DNA of 64,000 nucleotides from an uncultured Verrucomicrobiota bacterium (GTDB lineage Bacteria > Verrucomicrobiota > Verrucomicrobiia > Opitutales > Opitutaceae), in NCBI GenBank assembly GCA_903869675.1, contig CAIQAB010000013.1, forward strand, positions 8,001 through 72,000, read 5' to 3'. Shown piece after piece: positions 9,212 to 18,425 of this stretch; position 1 is the stretch's first letter; each line of letters starts with the position of its first letter. The position numbers and the translations under genes are program-made. Under the pieces are notes generated by a model. That model had not been told where the DNA came from. It worked only from the letters and a program-made list of their open reading frames with translations, and made no database searches.

Positions 9212-11215
9212 TTACTTAGTCGCGTTGAGCAGTTTCTCCAGGGCCGCGAGACGGGCATCGAGGGCGGCGATCTGGGCGTCCTTGGCGGCGAGCGCGGCAC
9301 GTAGCGCATCCACTTGGTCGTCGGTGCGGGCGGCGAGTTCTTGCACCGCTTTGCTCGCGATGGTGGCGAACTCGGTGTAGGCGACGGTCTTGTAAGGTTG
9401 GTCCTGACCTTGGAGCTGTTGCTCACCGACAAGCTGAGGGAAAACCGGCTCCAGTTCCTGCGCGATCACGCCGAAGGAAAGGGGCTCGGTGCCGTCGGTA
9501 TCTTTCCAGTGGAAACGGCGGAAGCGGACCTGCAACAAGCGGTTGAGCATGGGCTCGGCGTCCACGATGTCCTTTTTCAAGCGGACGTCGGAGTTGAAAT
9601 CCCAGTTCGAATCGCCGTCGTAGATGGCATTACGCCAATAGGCGCCGCTCTGGGATCCATTGTAAAGGGACAGCACAAGAGCTCTACTACCAGCATAGTA
9701 TAAGGTTTGTGCATCGCTGCTAAATGAGCGGAAGCCGTTGCCAGTGCCGGAATTGATCCAGCCGTCGCCGGCAACGCCGCCGCGGTAGGTGCCGTTTTGA
9801 TAGAAACTGATGGGCTCGTTGCCATCATCGCCGGTTTGTATAATCAGTTCGCCAGCATTGTCTCCGCCCTGGCCATAGATCTTCCAATAATCACTGTTCC
9901 CCATGACCCCAACAATGCCGTAATAGCCTGAATCAAACCTCACCCAGCCGCTGTTGATTGTTAATTTATCACCTGGGGTGCTCGTGCCGATGCCGACATA
10001 GCCGTTACCCTTCACGCGCATGCGCTCAGTGAAGCTGGCGGAAGAACCGTAACCGAAGGCAATGTCCGCTCCGGCGGAATCGGAGAACATTTGCAGCAGA
10101 CTACTCTGAATACCAAAGCCGTAGTGCGAGGTTCCTTGGCCCCAGAGCGAGATCTTAGAGCCGAGGCCTTCTGAAAAGCTGAGCGGGTAGCCCGGGGCGG
10201 TCTGGCCGATGCCGACGTTGCCGGCAGTCGTGATGGTTAACCGGGTGTTGGTTGCGAGAGATGACCAGGAGTTGCTGATCTTGAATTTCTGGCTGTCGGC
10301 GTTGTCGATGCCCATGGACCAACCGTTCACCCCAGCTACGTCCATGGAGAAGAAGGGGCTCCCGCCGGAGCTGCCGGCGGTGCGCACGTTGACGATGGCG
10401 TTTTGGTTGGCTGAATTCGTGGGATTAACAACATACAGGCCGTTGCTATCGGGCGAAGTATTGCCGGTGGCAGTGACGTGCACGGGGGCGGTCGGGGAGG
10501 AGTTCCCGATGCCAACGTTGCCCGAGCTGCGGTAGACGCTTCCTCCGTTGACGCTCCAGAGACCGATCGAGCCGGTGTCGATCTTGGCAGCCGTCACGGC
10601 GTTATTGGCGAGGTCAGCGGTAACAATGGCCGAGTCGGCGATCTTGGCGCTGGTGACGCCACCGTCGGCGATCTTACCGGTGGTGATATTCGAATCAGCA
10701 ATCATCGCCGTGGTGATGGCGCTGGAGGCGACCGACTCAGCCACGGTGGCGCGGAGGGCGTAGGCCCCGGCCACGAGCTGCTGGCGGGGAGAGATCTCGG
10801 CATCAATGGTGGCGGAGTTGCCATCATCCACCGTCACACCGAGGTAGAAGTTGACGCCGGCGGTGTTGGTCGAGGCATTGAGGATATCGGGCAGTTTCTT
10901 ATACGGAGTCGGCGCGGGCGAGCTTGGGCCAGTGGTGCCGGAGACGCCGGTGCCATTGCCGATGAGCACGCTGAACTCGCCGCCCGAGATGGTAACGGTC
11001 TGGGTCTCGGCCCAGACGGCGGTGCCGCCGGACGAGGCGGTGTAGAGCTGGAACTTGATCGCCCGGTTAACCGGACTGGAATTGCCGACGAGAACGCCGG
11101 TGGCATCGGTTACCCGACCTTGGTAGCTCAATAACGCGGGCATGGTGGAAGTCTGGGCCAGCCCTTGGGTGGCGCCAAGCAACGAAAGGAACGCAGCGAG
11201 GAATTTCGATTTCAT
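9212..11215 (-). CDS. Secreted fibre protein with C-terminal S74 intramolecular chaperone domain
   Basis: The 667-residue protein has a signal peptide (MKSKFLAAFLSLLGATQGLAQ) and an N-terminal domain beginning LLSYQGRVTDATG that is common in Verrucomicrobiota secreted proteins. Residues ~163-215 carry short repeats of the type SAKIADSAI / NNAVTAAKID. A region of repeated VGIGxSxPxxPL motifs follows. Near residues 547-620 is a peptidase_S74-type chaperone domain (DVRLKKDIVDAEP, FHWKDTDG, FGVIAQELEPVFPQLV), and the protein ends in a short coiled coil. In phage tailspikes and bacterial fibres S74 domains drive trimerisation and then often cleave themselves off. Here it suggests a trimeric surface fibre. 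Its ATG is 29 bases upstream of the next gene's start region, within the same operon as the giant TcA-like protein. Confidence 0.85.
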   Translation of the reverse strand: MKSKFLAAFLSLLGATQGLAQTSTMPALLSYQGRVTDATGVLVGNSSPVNRAIKFQLYTASSGGTAVWAETQTVTISGGEFSVLIGNGTGVSGTTGPSSPAPTPYKKLPDILNASTNTAGVNFYLGVTVDDGNSATIDAEISPRQQLVAGAYALRATVAESVASSAITTAMIADSNITTGKIADGGVTSAKIADSAIVTADLANNAVTAAKIDTGSIGLWSVNGGSVYRSSGNVGIGNSSPTAPVHVTATGNTSPDSNGLYVVNPTNSANQNAIVNVRTAGSSGGSPFFSMDVAGVNGWSMGIDNADSQKFKISNSWSSLATNTRLTITTAGNVGIGQTAPGYPLSFSEGLGSKISLWGQGTSHYGFGIQSSLLQMFSDSAGADIAFGYGSSASFTERMRVKGNGYVGIGTSTPGDKLTINSGWVRFDSGYYGIVGVMGNSDYWKIYGQGGDNAGELIIQTGDDGNEPISFYQNGTYRGGVAGDGWINSGTGNGFRSFSSDAQTLYYAGSRALVLSLYNGSQSGAYWRNAIYDGDSNWDFNSDVRLKKDIVDAEPMLNRLLQVRFRRFHWKDTDGTEPLSFGVIAQELEPVFPQLVGEQQLQGQDQPYKTVAYTEFATIASKAVQELAARTDDQVDALRAALAAKDAQIAALDARLAALEKLLNATK

Positions 11216-11246
11216 AAGAGTTTAATGGTAAAAGGTTAAAATGATC

Positions 11247-13010
11247 TCAAGGGGTGGTCAGGTCGATGGCCGCGATCTCTGAAACGCGGCGCATGCCGAA
11301 GAGGCCGCTGACCGAAAGTGGGACCTTATTCAGGCCGGTCAGGGTCTCGGTGTAATAACCGCCGACCACGGTAGTGCCCCAACCGGTGACGGTGGAGCCG
11401 TTAGGCGGGGACGGGGTGAAGGTAAAGGCGCACGCACGCACGACGTTGTAGCTCTCCTTACCCGCCGCGAGGGGCGTGGCGGAATAACGTGCGTCAAGAT
11501 TATCGTGATCAGGGTGATAGGTGTGGACGAAAGGGTTCACCGGGTCGTTATAACCATGAGTAATATACCAAGCCACCGTGGAACCAGGAGCGAAGGTTGC
11601 GGCAGGCGTAGCAGCGGAGATAGTCGGAGAACCGGCCGGCATCATAGGCATGTAAAAACGCACTGGTTTTACATCGGATGCGCTCGCACCGAGCACGCGG
11701 GATTCAGCGACGGCAATACCAAGCGGATTGCCCGACGTCACCAAGCGCCCAGAGAAGGCCTGGCGAAGCAGCCTGGCGTTGCCGGCGCTATCCAAATGCA
11801 TGAGAATGTAGAAGGTGAAGGGCCGGGTGGTGGAGGATCCCGAGCTCAGCCGGGGGTCGGAGGATCCTGAGCCTTGCTGGGGGTTGGAGTTTGGCTGCGT
11901 GCTAGCGACTTGGGCCACATCTACCTGGCCGATCCAAAGCCCTGCGGCGGTCGCTGGCTGCACGCTGACCGGCAAGCGGACGTCGGTGAGCCCGGCGGAA
12001 TCCTTAATCCGGAGGATGGAGGCGTAGAAATCGGATGAAGTCGTCGAAAGGGACGCGCGGTTGACGCCAAAATCGAGGTTGGCACGACCCCCGGCGGCCA
12101 AGGTCACGGTGTAGGTGGGAGAAGAACCGGTGGAGGGCACCGGGGTCTCGTCGTAGGCGTTGGTCGTGCTATTAAACACCCGCTTGGTCAGCGGCACCGC
12201 GCCACGGATGGCAGGCTGCCCGGTAGGGGCGGCCTCGGAGCTATCGAGCGAGATCGTAAGAGTGACACTGCTGGTGGAGCGATTCGTCACGCCAACGGTC
12301 AGGGCGGAAAAGGTGCGGCCAAAGAGCAGGCCGCCCGAGCCGGGCACCTCGTATTCGACGGCGCCGGTGAAAGTGCTCACAGTGGCAAGATTGATCCAGT
12401 AGGCCTTGTCCGGATCCAGCCGCTCGGTGTTATTGATGACCTGGAGGGGATTGGAGCCGCTCAAGGGGCCGCCCACGTATTTGTAGACCTTGGTGCTGCT
12501 GGGCAGGCCGGTGGTGCTCCCGTTGATGAAACTCGCGAAATAACTACTTAGGACGGGCCAGGAGGAACTGGTGCCGGCGGAGGGGAAGCCCATGAAATTC
12601 GAGCCCGAGATCAACCAAGTGTTGGCCGGAGACCGCGCCTGCTGCTTGATCGTGATGGTCGTGGCAGATCCGGCGTTGTTTATCAGATAGGCCGAGCTCG
12701 CGACCATGCGCTGCAAGACCTGCTCGGTGGCATCGTTGCGCTTCCACACGGTCCACTCGTCGCTGTTGGTGGTCGGGCTGGAAGGACTGTCGGAAAACTG
12801 GACCTTGTTTGGATTGGGGTTCCAGCGCCACACCTCGGTAATATTCGTGTTGGAGGCAAAAAGCTCCGCCACGGTCGTGTAGGACGCATCACCGTGCAGC
12901 CAGATACCGTTCCAGCCCGCCGCGAGCGAGTAGGTCTTGGAATACCACTGGGCGCAGAGCGGAGAAAGCGCCAAAAGGAAGGCGCCGAGAAGGAGGCAGG
13001 GACGTTTCAT
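11247..13010 (-). CDS. Secreted protein of unknown function (587 aa)
   Basis: A clear signal peptide (MKRPCLLLGAFLLALSPLCAQ) is followed by a mature protein starting WYSKTYSLAAGWNGIWLHG. The N-terminal ~180 residues are rich in Trp and Asn (ITEVWRWNPNPNKVQF) and look like a compact beta domain. The rest is Ser/Thr/Pro-rich, with a central possible beta-sandwich (SSVTLTISLDSSEAAPTG) and a linker of Ser/Gly/Gln. I do not recognise the family. Its ATG overlaps the stop of the upstream 298 aa gene by four bases (ATGA at 13007-13010), so the two are translationally coupled. Position suggests an extracellular component working with the fibre protein and the giant protein. Confidence 0.8.
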   Translation of the reverse strand: MKRPCLLLGAFLLALSPLCAQWYSKTYSLAAGWNGIWLHGDASYTTVAELFASNTNITEVWRWNPNPNKVQFSDSPSSPTTNSDEWTVWKRNDATEQVLQRMVASSAYLINNAGSATTITIKQQARSPANTWLISGSNFMGFPSAGTSSSWPVLSSYFASFINGSTTGLPSSTKVYKYVGGPLSGSNPLQVINNTERLDPDKAYWINLATVSTFTGAVEYEVPGSGGLLFGRTFSALTVGVTNRSTSSVTLTISLDSSEAAPTGQPAIRGAVPLTKRVFNSTTNAYDETPVPSTGSSPTYTVTLAAGGRANLDFGVNRASLSTTSSDFYASILRIKDSAGLTDVRLPVSVQPATAAGLWIGQVDVAQVASTQPNSNPQQGSGSSDPRLSSGSSTTRPFTFYILMHLDSAGNARLLRQAFSGRLVTSGNPLGIAVAESRVLGASASDVKPVRFYMPMMPAGSPTISAATPAATFAPGSTVAWYITHGYNDPVNPFVHTYHPDHDNLDARYSATPLAAGKESYNVVRACAFTFTPSPPNGSTVTGWGTTVVGGYYTETLTGLNKVPLSVSGLFGMRRVSEIAAIDLTTP

Positions 13011-13903
13011 CGGACGTTAAGGCGGTAGAAGGTTTTCGCCTCGGCGGCGTCGCGCAGGATGGCGCCGGTGAGCACACCCACCCCGGTGGCGGTGTAGGAA
13101 GAGGAGGGAACGGTCGAGGCACCAACCGTGAATTCGGCCGGCGTCCAAGTCTGGAGATCGGTGCTCTTCTCCATCTGGTAAACCTTGCTGGTGATCGTGA
13201 AGAACTCGAAATTCGACCGCGTCTCGGTTGCTTGGGTAATCTTAAGGTAAAAAGTCTCGGTCGCGTCGGCGGCATAGGTCCCGGCGATGTATTCGACGAG
13301 GTTTTTGATACCGTCACCATCGAGATCTCCGCTTGGAGTGACGCGCGCCAGGTCCGTCGTGGGCAACCCGGCGCGATAGAGTTGCAACTCCTCCCAGGCA
13401 TCGGGCAGGCCATCGAGATCAGAATCCGCCCCGAGCGTAAGGTCTAGCCGGCGCCGATCGGCGGGATTGCCGACGGTGGGAGGGGTCTTCAGTTCGATCG
13501 GATAATAAAGCACCCCGCCAATATCCACCGCCAGGGTATAAACCGCACCGGCAGACACCGCTGCGGATGAATACGCGCTCGTGCCAATCCGCCCCATATC
13601 CAGCTGCATACGAATCTGATAGGTGTAGCTCGAACCACTTGCACCGGTGAGGGAATAGCGGGAGATTTCTTTGCCGCCAAAGTAAAAGACCACCGTCCCG
13701 ACCCCCGGAGGAATCAGGTAACCAAACTCGTCCCGCACGTCGCCATAGATCGAGTAGTGGGGCGCAGGCGGAAAAGCCGAGAGCGATGCCCCCGACCCCA
13801 GAAACCCCAGTGACCCCGCCACGGCAAACCACACGGCCCTAGCCCAGGCAATGGGCCCAGCCCAGTTATGGCCCGAAGAGGGGAAGGGAATAACGTCGGT
13901 CAT
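13007..13903 (-). CDS. Secreted protein with Ca-binding 'DxDxDG' repeat and STDL-type C-terminal module
   Basis: This 298-residue protein is the promoter-proximal gene of the five-gene envelope operon. A hydrophobic segment near residues 20-43 is the likely signal peptide. A Carboxypeptidase-regulatory-like beta domain follows (HYSIYGDVRDEFGYLIPPG). Then come two thrombospondin-type-3-like Ca-binding loops (GADSDLDGLPDAWEE and GDLDGDGIKNLVEY). The C-terminus has a module (MEKSTDLQTWTPAEF ... KTFYRLNVR) that recurs in the PL1 and Ig-domain proteins of this window. Such endings are frequent in secreted Verrucomicrobiota proteins and may serve surface retention; that function is inference. Confidence 0.8.
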   Translation of the reverse strand: MTDVIPFPSSGHNWAGPIAWARAVWFAVAGSLGFLGSGASLSAFPPAPHYSIYGDVRDEFGYLIPPGVGTVVFYFGGKEISRYSLTGASGSSYTYQIRMQLDMGRIGTSAYSSAAVSAGAVYTLAVDIGGVLYYPIELKTPPTVGNPADRRRLDLTLGADSDLDGLPDAWEELQLYRAGLPTTDLARVTPSGDLDGDGIKNLVEYIAGTYAADATETFYLKITQATETRSNFEFFTITSKVYQMEKSTDLQTWTPAEFTVGASTVPSSSYTATGVGVLTGAILRDAAEAKTFYRLNVR

Positions 13904-14375
13904 GATGGTGATGGTGGTAAAAGGCCGGAAGAATCAGGAAGTTAAGGTCAAACCCTACTGCAACGGGTAAACTTAAATAAACTAAAGCACTAAATGATGC
14001 AAAATAATGCAATGAGTGATTGATTTACCGCATGCCCAACATTTTCCAGTTTGGAGTAACCTCGCGCTTAAAACGTTACTATTGTTAAAAAAGCGTAATT
14101 TCTTAACCGCGCGATACGCCGTCCAAAGTGCTCCCCACCCTTCGCCCATTCAGATGACTCCGGTTCGCACCGAGGTATCCAACCGTATCCCTTGAATTCC
14201 GCTAAAAAAACCCAAGGAGGGAAGCGAAGCCAGTTCATACTGTCTGAACGGCCATGCCGTGCACGCAGGTAACCGCACTCGCACCGTAGACCATCCAGTG
14301 CTTCGTTAGTCGCCCACCCTGTCACCCCAGATTTTTTCGTTAGTGACCGTTCTCTGCCTTCCTCCCCTCCCTTTC
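13904..14375. other. Divergent intergenic region between envelope operon and pectin operon I
   Basis: These 472 bases separate two divergently transcribed operons and should contain both promoters. The part next to the minus-strand operon (13960-14110) is AT-rich. I see no convincing pair of -35/-10 boxes, no clear palindrome and no RNA gene. An 85-codon minus-strand open frame inside it has no protein-like features. Confidence 0.5.
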
Positions 14376-16511
14376 ATGCTCCGCCTGCTGTTCGCCCCGC
14401 TCTTAGCCCTCGCCTTGATCCCCCTCGCGGCCGGCGCGCCTATCGACCGTCAGGCCGTGGTTTCCCGCCACAACGTCCACAACACCCGACTCGACCCCGA
14501 AAGCGCGCTGACGATCGGTAATGGCGACTTCGCCCTCACCGTGGATGTAACTGGCCTCCAAGGTCTTGAACGCATCTACCTCGACAACGGCCTCCCGCTC
14601 GAAACCCGCGCCACCTGGGCCTGGCACGAGTTTCCCAACCCCGCGGGCTTCACCCTCGCCGATGCCTCCGGCCCGATCGATTTCCACGGGCGCAAAATCC
14701 TCTACCCGATCCGCCAAAACAGCCCTGCTGGCCGCTATTATCGCGAAAACCCCCAGCCGATGCCGCTTGGCCAGTTGTCGTTCACCCTTTTCGGCGAACC
14801 CCTTCGCACCGAGGACATCGCCGGCATCGACCAGACCCTCGACCTCTGGACCGGCGTCGTGACCAGCCGTCTGCTCGTGCGCGGCGAACCACTCGACGTC
14901 ATCACCGCCGCCCACGGCTCCGCCGCGGTCGTCGGCGTCGAGGCCCGCTCCCCGCTCATCGCCCGCGGAGACCTGCAAGTGCGCCTGCGCTTCCCCTACG
15001 CCTACCGCACGTCGATCGCCCACAAGCCGCCCTTTATCTGGGAACAACCGGATAAACACACCACCGCCCTCACCCTCGTCGCGCCCGACCACGCCCGGCT
15101 CGAGCGCTCGAGCGACACCACGCACTACACGACGGATCTGCGCTGGAGCTCCCCTGCCGCCCTCGCCGAGGCCGCCCCGCACGATTTCCGCCTGCGGGCG
15201 ACCGGGGGCGACACCCTGGCCTTTACCTGCGCCTTCGCCGACCCGGCCAACCCGGCGCCCGCCGAAAGCTTTACCAGCACCCGCACTGCCTCCTCCGAGG
15301 CTTGGCACGCCTACTGGACCGAGGGCGGCCTCATTGATTTATCCTCGGCCACCGATCCGCGCGCCAGGGAGCTGGAACGCCGCACCCTGCTTTCTCTCTA
15401 TCTGATGAAGGTGAACTACGCCGGCGCCTTCCCCCCCGCCGAGACCGGGCTCCAACACCTGAGCTGGTTCGGCAAACACAACTCGGAGGTCTACTTCCTG
15501 CACGCCGCCCAGTTCTACCAATGGGGCCACGTCGACCTCCTCGAGAAAGGCCTCGCTTGGTATCGCCGCATCCTGCCGCTCGGCGTCGCCCAGGCCCGGG
15601 CCGAGGGCTTCACCGGCGTGCGTTGGCCCAAGATGTCCGGGATCGACGGCCGTCCCTCCCCCGGCGGCATCAACCCCTACATTATCTGGAACCAGCCCAA
15701 CCCCATCTACCTCGCCGAGCTGGTTTACCGCGCCAAGCCCACCCCCGCCACCCTCGCGCTCTACCGCGATCTGGTTTTCGAGTCAGCGAACTTCCTCGCC
15801 TCCTTCGCCCACCGCGATCCCGCCACCGGTCGCTACCACCTCGGCCCGCCGCTGAAAAACGTCACCGAAAGCACCCACCCCGAACTCGTGCGCAACCCAA
15901 CCTTCGAGGTCGCCTTTTGGCACTACGGCCTCGCCCTTGCCCAGCAATGGCGCGAACGCCTCGGCCTCCCACCCGAACCGCTCTGGGCTGACGTTATTGC
16001 ACACCTCGCCCCCCTTCCCACCACGCCCGGCCCGGACGGCCCGCTCTACCTCGAGATCGAGGGCGTAGAGGATATCTTCGCGCCCGGTAAACGCGGCATC
16101 CCCACCTCCATGCTCCTCGCGCTGGGCTACCTCCCCGCCACCCCGAAGATTGACGTCGCCACCGCCCGCCGCACCTTTCACGTGGTCAACGAGCGCAACG
16201 GCCTGAACCGCTGGCTGAGCTGGCAGATGGGCCAGGGCGCACTCACCGCCGCCCGCCTTGGCGAACCCGACACCGCGATCGAGATCGTGACCAACGCCTC
16301 CGCCCCCGCTCGCTTCATGCCCAGCGGCTACGTGCGCCGCCCGAAAGATCCCGACGGCGCCGTTGCCTACCTGCCGGTCAATTCCGCCTTCCTCTGCGCC
16401 GTCGGACTCATGGCCGGGGGCTGGGACGACGCCCCCTCCGGCCCCGCCCCCGGCTTCCCGAAGGACGGCAAATGGGAAATCCGCGCCGAGGGCCTCCTGC
16501 CCATGCCCTGA
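14376..16511 (+). CDS. Putative secreted (alpha/alpha)6-type glycosidase, family not recognised
   Basis: About 711 residues from the ATG at 14376; an in-frame GTG at 14343 would add 11 residues ahead of the signal peptide and is less likely. The signal peptide is MLRLLFAPLLALALIPLAAGA. The mature protein begins PIDRQAVVSRHNVHNTRLDP with TIGNGDFALTVDVTGLQ, an N-terminal beta-sandwich. A helical catalytic-looking domain follows, with GLQHLSWFGKHNSEVYFLHAAQF, RWPKMSG and WNQPNPIYLAELVYR. This architecture recalls GH65/GH95-like enzymes but I cannot place it in a numbered family. A paralogue lies at 44918-47089 in pectin operon II, so the gene is probably part of pectin use, perhaps on rhamnogalacturonan side chains or oligomers. 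First gene of operon I. Confidence 0.75.
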   Translation: MLRLLFAPLLALALIPLAAGAPIDRQAVVSRHNVHNTRLDPESALTIGNGDFALTVDVTGLQGLERIYLDNGLPLETRATWAWHEFPNPAGFTLADASGPIDFHGRKILYPIRQNSPAGRYYRENPQPMPLGQLSFTLFGEPLRTEDIAGIDQTLDLWTGVVTSRLLVRGEPLDVITAAHGSAAVVGVEARSPLIARGDLQVRLRFPYAYRTSIAHKPPFIWEQPDKHTTALTLVAPDHARLERSSDTTHYTTDLRWSSPAALAEAAPHDFRLRATGGDTLAFTCAFADPANPAPAESFTSTRTASSEAWHAYWTEGGLIDLSSATDPRARELERRTLLSLYLMKVNYAGAFPPAETGLQHLSWFGKHNSEVYFLHAAQFYQWGHVDLLEKGLAWYRRILPLGVAQARAEGFTGVRWPKMSGIDGRPSPGGINPYIIWNQPNPIYLAELVYRAKPTPATLALYRDLVFESANFLASFAHRDPATGRYHLGPPLKNVTESTHPELVRNPTFEVAFWHYGLALAQQWRERLGLPPEPLWADVIAHLAPLPTTPGPDGPLYLEIEGVEDIFAPGKRGIPTSMLLALGYLPATPKIDVATARRTFHVVNERNGLNRWLSWQMGQGALTAARLGEPDTAIEIVTNASAPARFMPSGYVRRPKDPDGAVAYLPVNSAFLCAVGLMAGGWDDAPSGPAPGFPKDGKWEIRAEGLLPMP

Positions 16512-16534
16512 ATCCCGCATAGTTTGTTGATCAT

Positions 16535-16571
16535 TTTTGCGCCTTCTGCGCCATTTGTAGTTACATCCTCC
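16535..16571. repeat. Short intergenic repeat-like element (GCGCCTTCTGCGCC type)
   Basis: The gap between the glycosidase and kduI holds TTTTTGCGCCTTCTGCGCC followed by an AT-rich stretch. GCGCCTT-containing short repeats of this type occur between genes in many unrelated bacteria, and a related one lies after kduI. Assignment as a repeat is by resemblance; only one copy of this exact form is in the window. Confidence 0.35.
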
Positions 16572-16596
16572 TTTCGCTGAGTATTTCGCTTTTCCC

Positions 16597-17427
16597 ATGA
16601 AAAAGATCTTCGCCCACTCCGCCGCCGAGACCGCCGGCTTCGACACCGCCCGCCTGCGCGCCGAACACCTGCTGCCCGCGCTTTTCCAAACCGGCCGCAT
16701 CGAACTCGCCTGGTGGGAAACCGACCGCACCGTGGCCGCCGGCATCATGCCCGCCGAGACCCCGCTGGCCTTGCCCAACCCCCCCGACCTGCGCGCCGGT
16801 TTCTTCCTCGAACGCCGCGAAGCCGGCATCGTCAACATCGGTGGCCCCGGCCTGGTCACCGTGGACGGCGTCGTCCACGCCCTCGCCCCGCTCGACGCCC
16901 TTTACCTGGGCCGCGGCGCCCGCGAGGTCACCTTCGCCTCTGAATCGCCCGCCGCCCCGGCGAAATTCTGGCTGCTCAGCTACCCCGCCCACGCCGCCTA
17001 CCCCACCCGCCACGTTGCCTTCGCCACCGCCGATACCACCGCTCTGGGCGCACCCGAAACCGCCAACGAACGCCGCCTGACCAAGCTCATCCACGCCGGC
17101 GCCTTTCCCACCTGCCAGGTCGTGATGGGCGTCACCCGCCTGGCCTCCGGGTGTATCTGGAACACCATGCCGCCCCACACCCACCTGCGTCGCTCCGAGG
17201 TCTACCTCTACTTCGACGTGCAGCCCGCCCACGCCGTGTTCCACTTCATGGGCCAACCACAGGAAACCCGCCACCTCGTGGTCCGCGATGGCGAAGCCGT
17301 GCTGTCCCCGCCGTGGTCCATCCACAGCGGCGCCGGCACCGCCAAATATTCCTTCGTGTGGGGCATGGGCGGCGAGAATCAGGAGTTTGCCGACATGGAC
17401 CCCGCCCCCGTCGCCGAACTGCGCTGA
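16597..17427 (+). CDS. kduI: 5-dehydro-4-deoxy-D-glucuronate isomerase (KduI)
   Basis: KduI interconverts 5-keto-4-deoxyuronate (DKI, formed from the unsaturated uronates released by pectate lyases and GH105) and 2,5-diketo-3-deoxygluconate (DKII). The 276-residue length fits the family. The cupin metal site is intact: His194, His196 and Glu201 in PPHTHLRRSEVYLYF and His243 in PPWSIHSG, with the same spacing as the E. coli enzyme. Typical signatures MGQPQETRHLVV and FVWGMGGENQEFADMD are present. No signal peptide, so it is cytoplasmic. It sits 85 bases after the putative glycosidase and upstream of kduD, its pathway partner. Confidence 0.97.
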   Translation: MKKIFAHSAAETAGFDTARLRAEHLLPALFQTGRIELAWWETDRTVAAGIMPAETPLALPNPPDLRAGFFLERREAGIVNIGGPGLVTVDGVVHALAPLDALYLGRGAREVTFASESPAAPAKFWLLSYPAHAAYPTRHVAFATADTTALGAPETANERRLTKLIHAGAFPTCQVVMGVTRLASGCIWNTMPPHTHLRRSEVYLYFDVQPAHAVFHFMGQPQETRHLVVRDGEAVLSPPWSIHSGAGTAKYSFVWGMGGENQEFADMDPAPVAELR

Positions 17428-17446
17428 ACCCAACCCGCGTTCATGA

Positions 17447-17564
17447 TTAAGCGCCAAGACGCGAAGGCGCGAAGTTCGATCCCCGGATTTTTCATCCATC
17501 CCGTCTTCCGATTCCCTTCCGCGTCTTCGCTCCGACCTTAGCGCCTTCGCGTCTTCGCGCTTAA
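17447..17564. repeat. Long imperfect inverted repeat between kduI and kduD
   Basis: The left arm (17451-17474 region, GCGCCAAGACGCGAAGGCGC) pairs with the right arm at 17541-17564 (GCGCCTTCGCGTCTTCGCGC) over about 24 bases with one mismatch, separated by roughly 65-70 bases. A third partial copy (CGCGTCTTCGC) lies at 17520-17530 within the loop. The element fills most of the 164-base gap. Such 'GCGCCTTCGCGTCTTCGCG' repeats are seen between genes in many genomes. It could act as an mRNA stability or attenuation hairpin inside the operon; that role is inference. Confidence 0.7.
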
Positions 17565-17591
17565 AAACCTCCCTCTCCCCCCCCCAATTCC

Positions 17592-18353
17592 ATGATCCTC
17601 GATCTTTTCCGCCTGGATGGCCAAACCGCCCTCGTGACCGGCGCCTCCCGCGGCCTCGGTGCCAACATGGCCGAGGCCCTGGCCCAGGCCGGCGCCGACG
17701 TGATTCTCGTCGCCCGCGGCGACCTCTCCGCCACCGCTAAACTCGTCGAGGCCGCCGGCCGGCGCGCGTTTACTTTCTCCGCCGACCAAGCCAGCCGCCC
17801 CTCCATCGAGCGCCTCTGCGCCGCCCTGGGCGACTCGCTGCCGCTGCCGGATATCTTGGTCAACAATGGCGGCACCATCCGGCGCGCCAATTTCACCGAG
17901 TTCTCGCTGACTGACTGGGACGAAGTGCTAGAGACCAACCTCACCGCCCCCTTTCGCCTCAGCCAGCGCGTGGCGTCCGCCTGGATCGCCGCCGGACGCG
18001 GCGGCAAGATCATCCACACCGCCTCCATGCTGTCCTTCCAAGGCGGCGTGCGCGTGGCCTCCTACACCGCATCCAAAAGCGCCCTCGCCGGCCTCACCCG
18101 CCTGATGGCCAACGAACTCGCCGCCAAGGGCATCAACGTCAACGCCATCGCCCCCGGCTACATGGCGACGGATAACACCGCCCAGCTCCGCGCCGACCCC
18201 GTGCGAAATCAAGCCATCCTCGACCGCATCCCCGCCTCCCGCTGGGGCCAGTCCGCCGACCTCGCCGGCGCCACCGTTTTCCTCGCCTCCCGCGCCTCCG
18301 ATTACGTCCACGGCCACATACTCGCCGTCGACGGCGGCTGGCTCGCCCGCTGA
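17592..18353 (+). CDS. kduD: 2-deoxy-D-gluconate 3-dehydrogenase / KDG dehydrogenase (KduD), SDR family
   Basis: KduD reduces 2,5-diketo-3-deoxygluconate (DKII) to 2-keto-3-deoxygluconate, the step after KduI. The 253-residue protein is a classical short-chain dehydrogenase. It shows the NAD(P)-binding TGASRGLG near residue 18, NNGG, catalytic Ser145, and the YxxxK pair Tyr158/Lys162 in ASYTASKSALAG, plus INVNAIAPGYMATDN and the C-terminal VDGGWLAR. The N-terminal ILDLFRLDGQTALVTG is typical of KduD rather than of other SDRs. Cytoplasmic. The position right after kduI makes the assignment firm. Confidence 0.93.
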   Translation: MILDLFRLDGQTALVTGASRGLGANMAEALAQAGADVILVARGDLSATAKLVEAAGRRAFTFSADQASRPSIERLCAALGDSLPLPDILVNNGGTIRRANFTEFSLTDWDEVLETNLTAPFRLSQRVASAWIAAGRGGKIIHTASMLSFQGGVRVASYTASKSALAGLTRLMANELAAKGINVNAIAPGYMATDNTAQLRADPVRNQAILDRIPASRWGQSADLAGATVFLASRASDYVHGHILAVDGGWLAR

Positions 18354-18425
18354 GCCCCGCAGTCCGGCCACTTTTTCGCATTTTAGAATATCAGCGTTTC
18401 AAAGTTTCAAAACTTACCCCTCCCC

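Noticed and set aside
14068-14325. 85-codon minus-strand frame in the divergent intergenic region
   Set aside because: No signal peptide, motif or ribosome-binding site, and it would occupy the expected promoter region.
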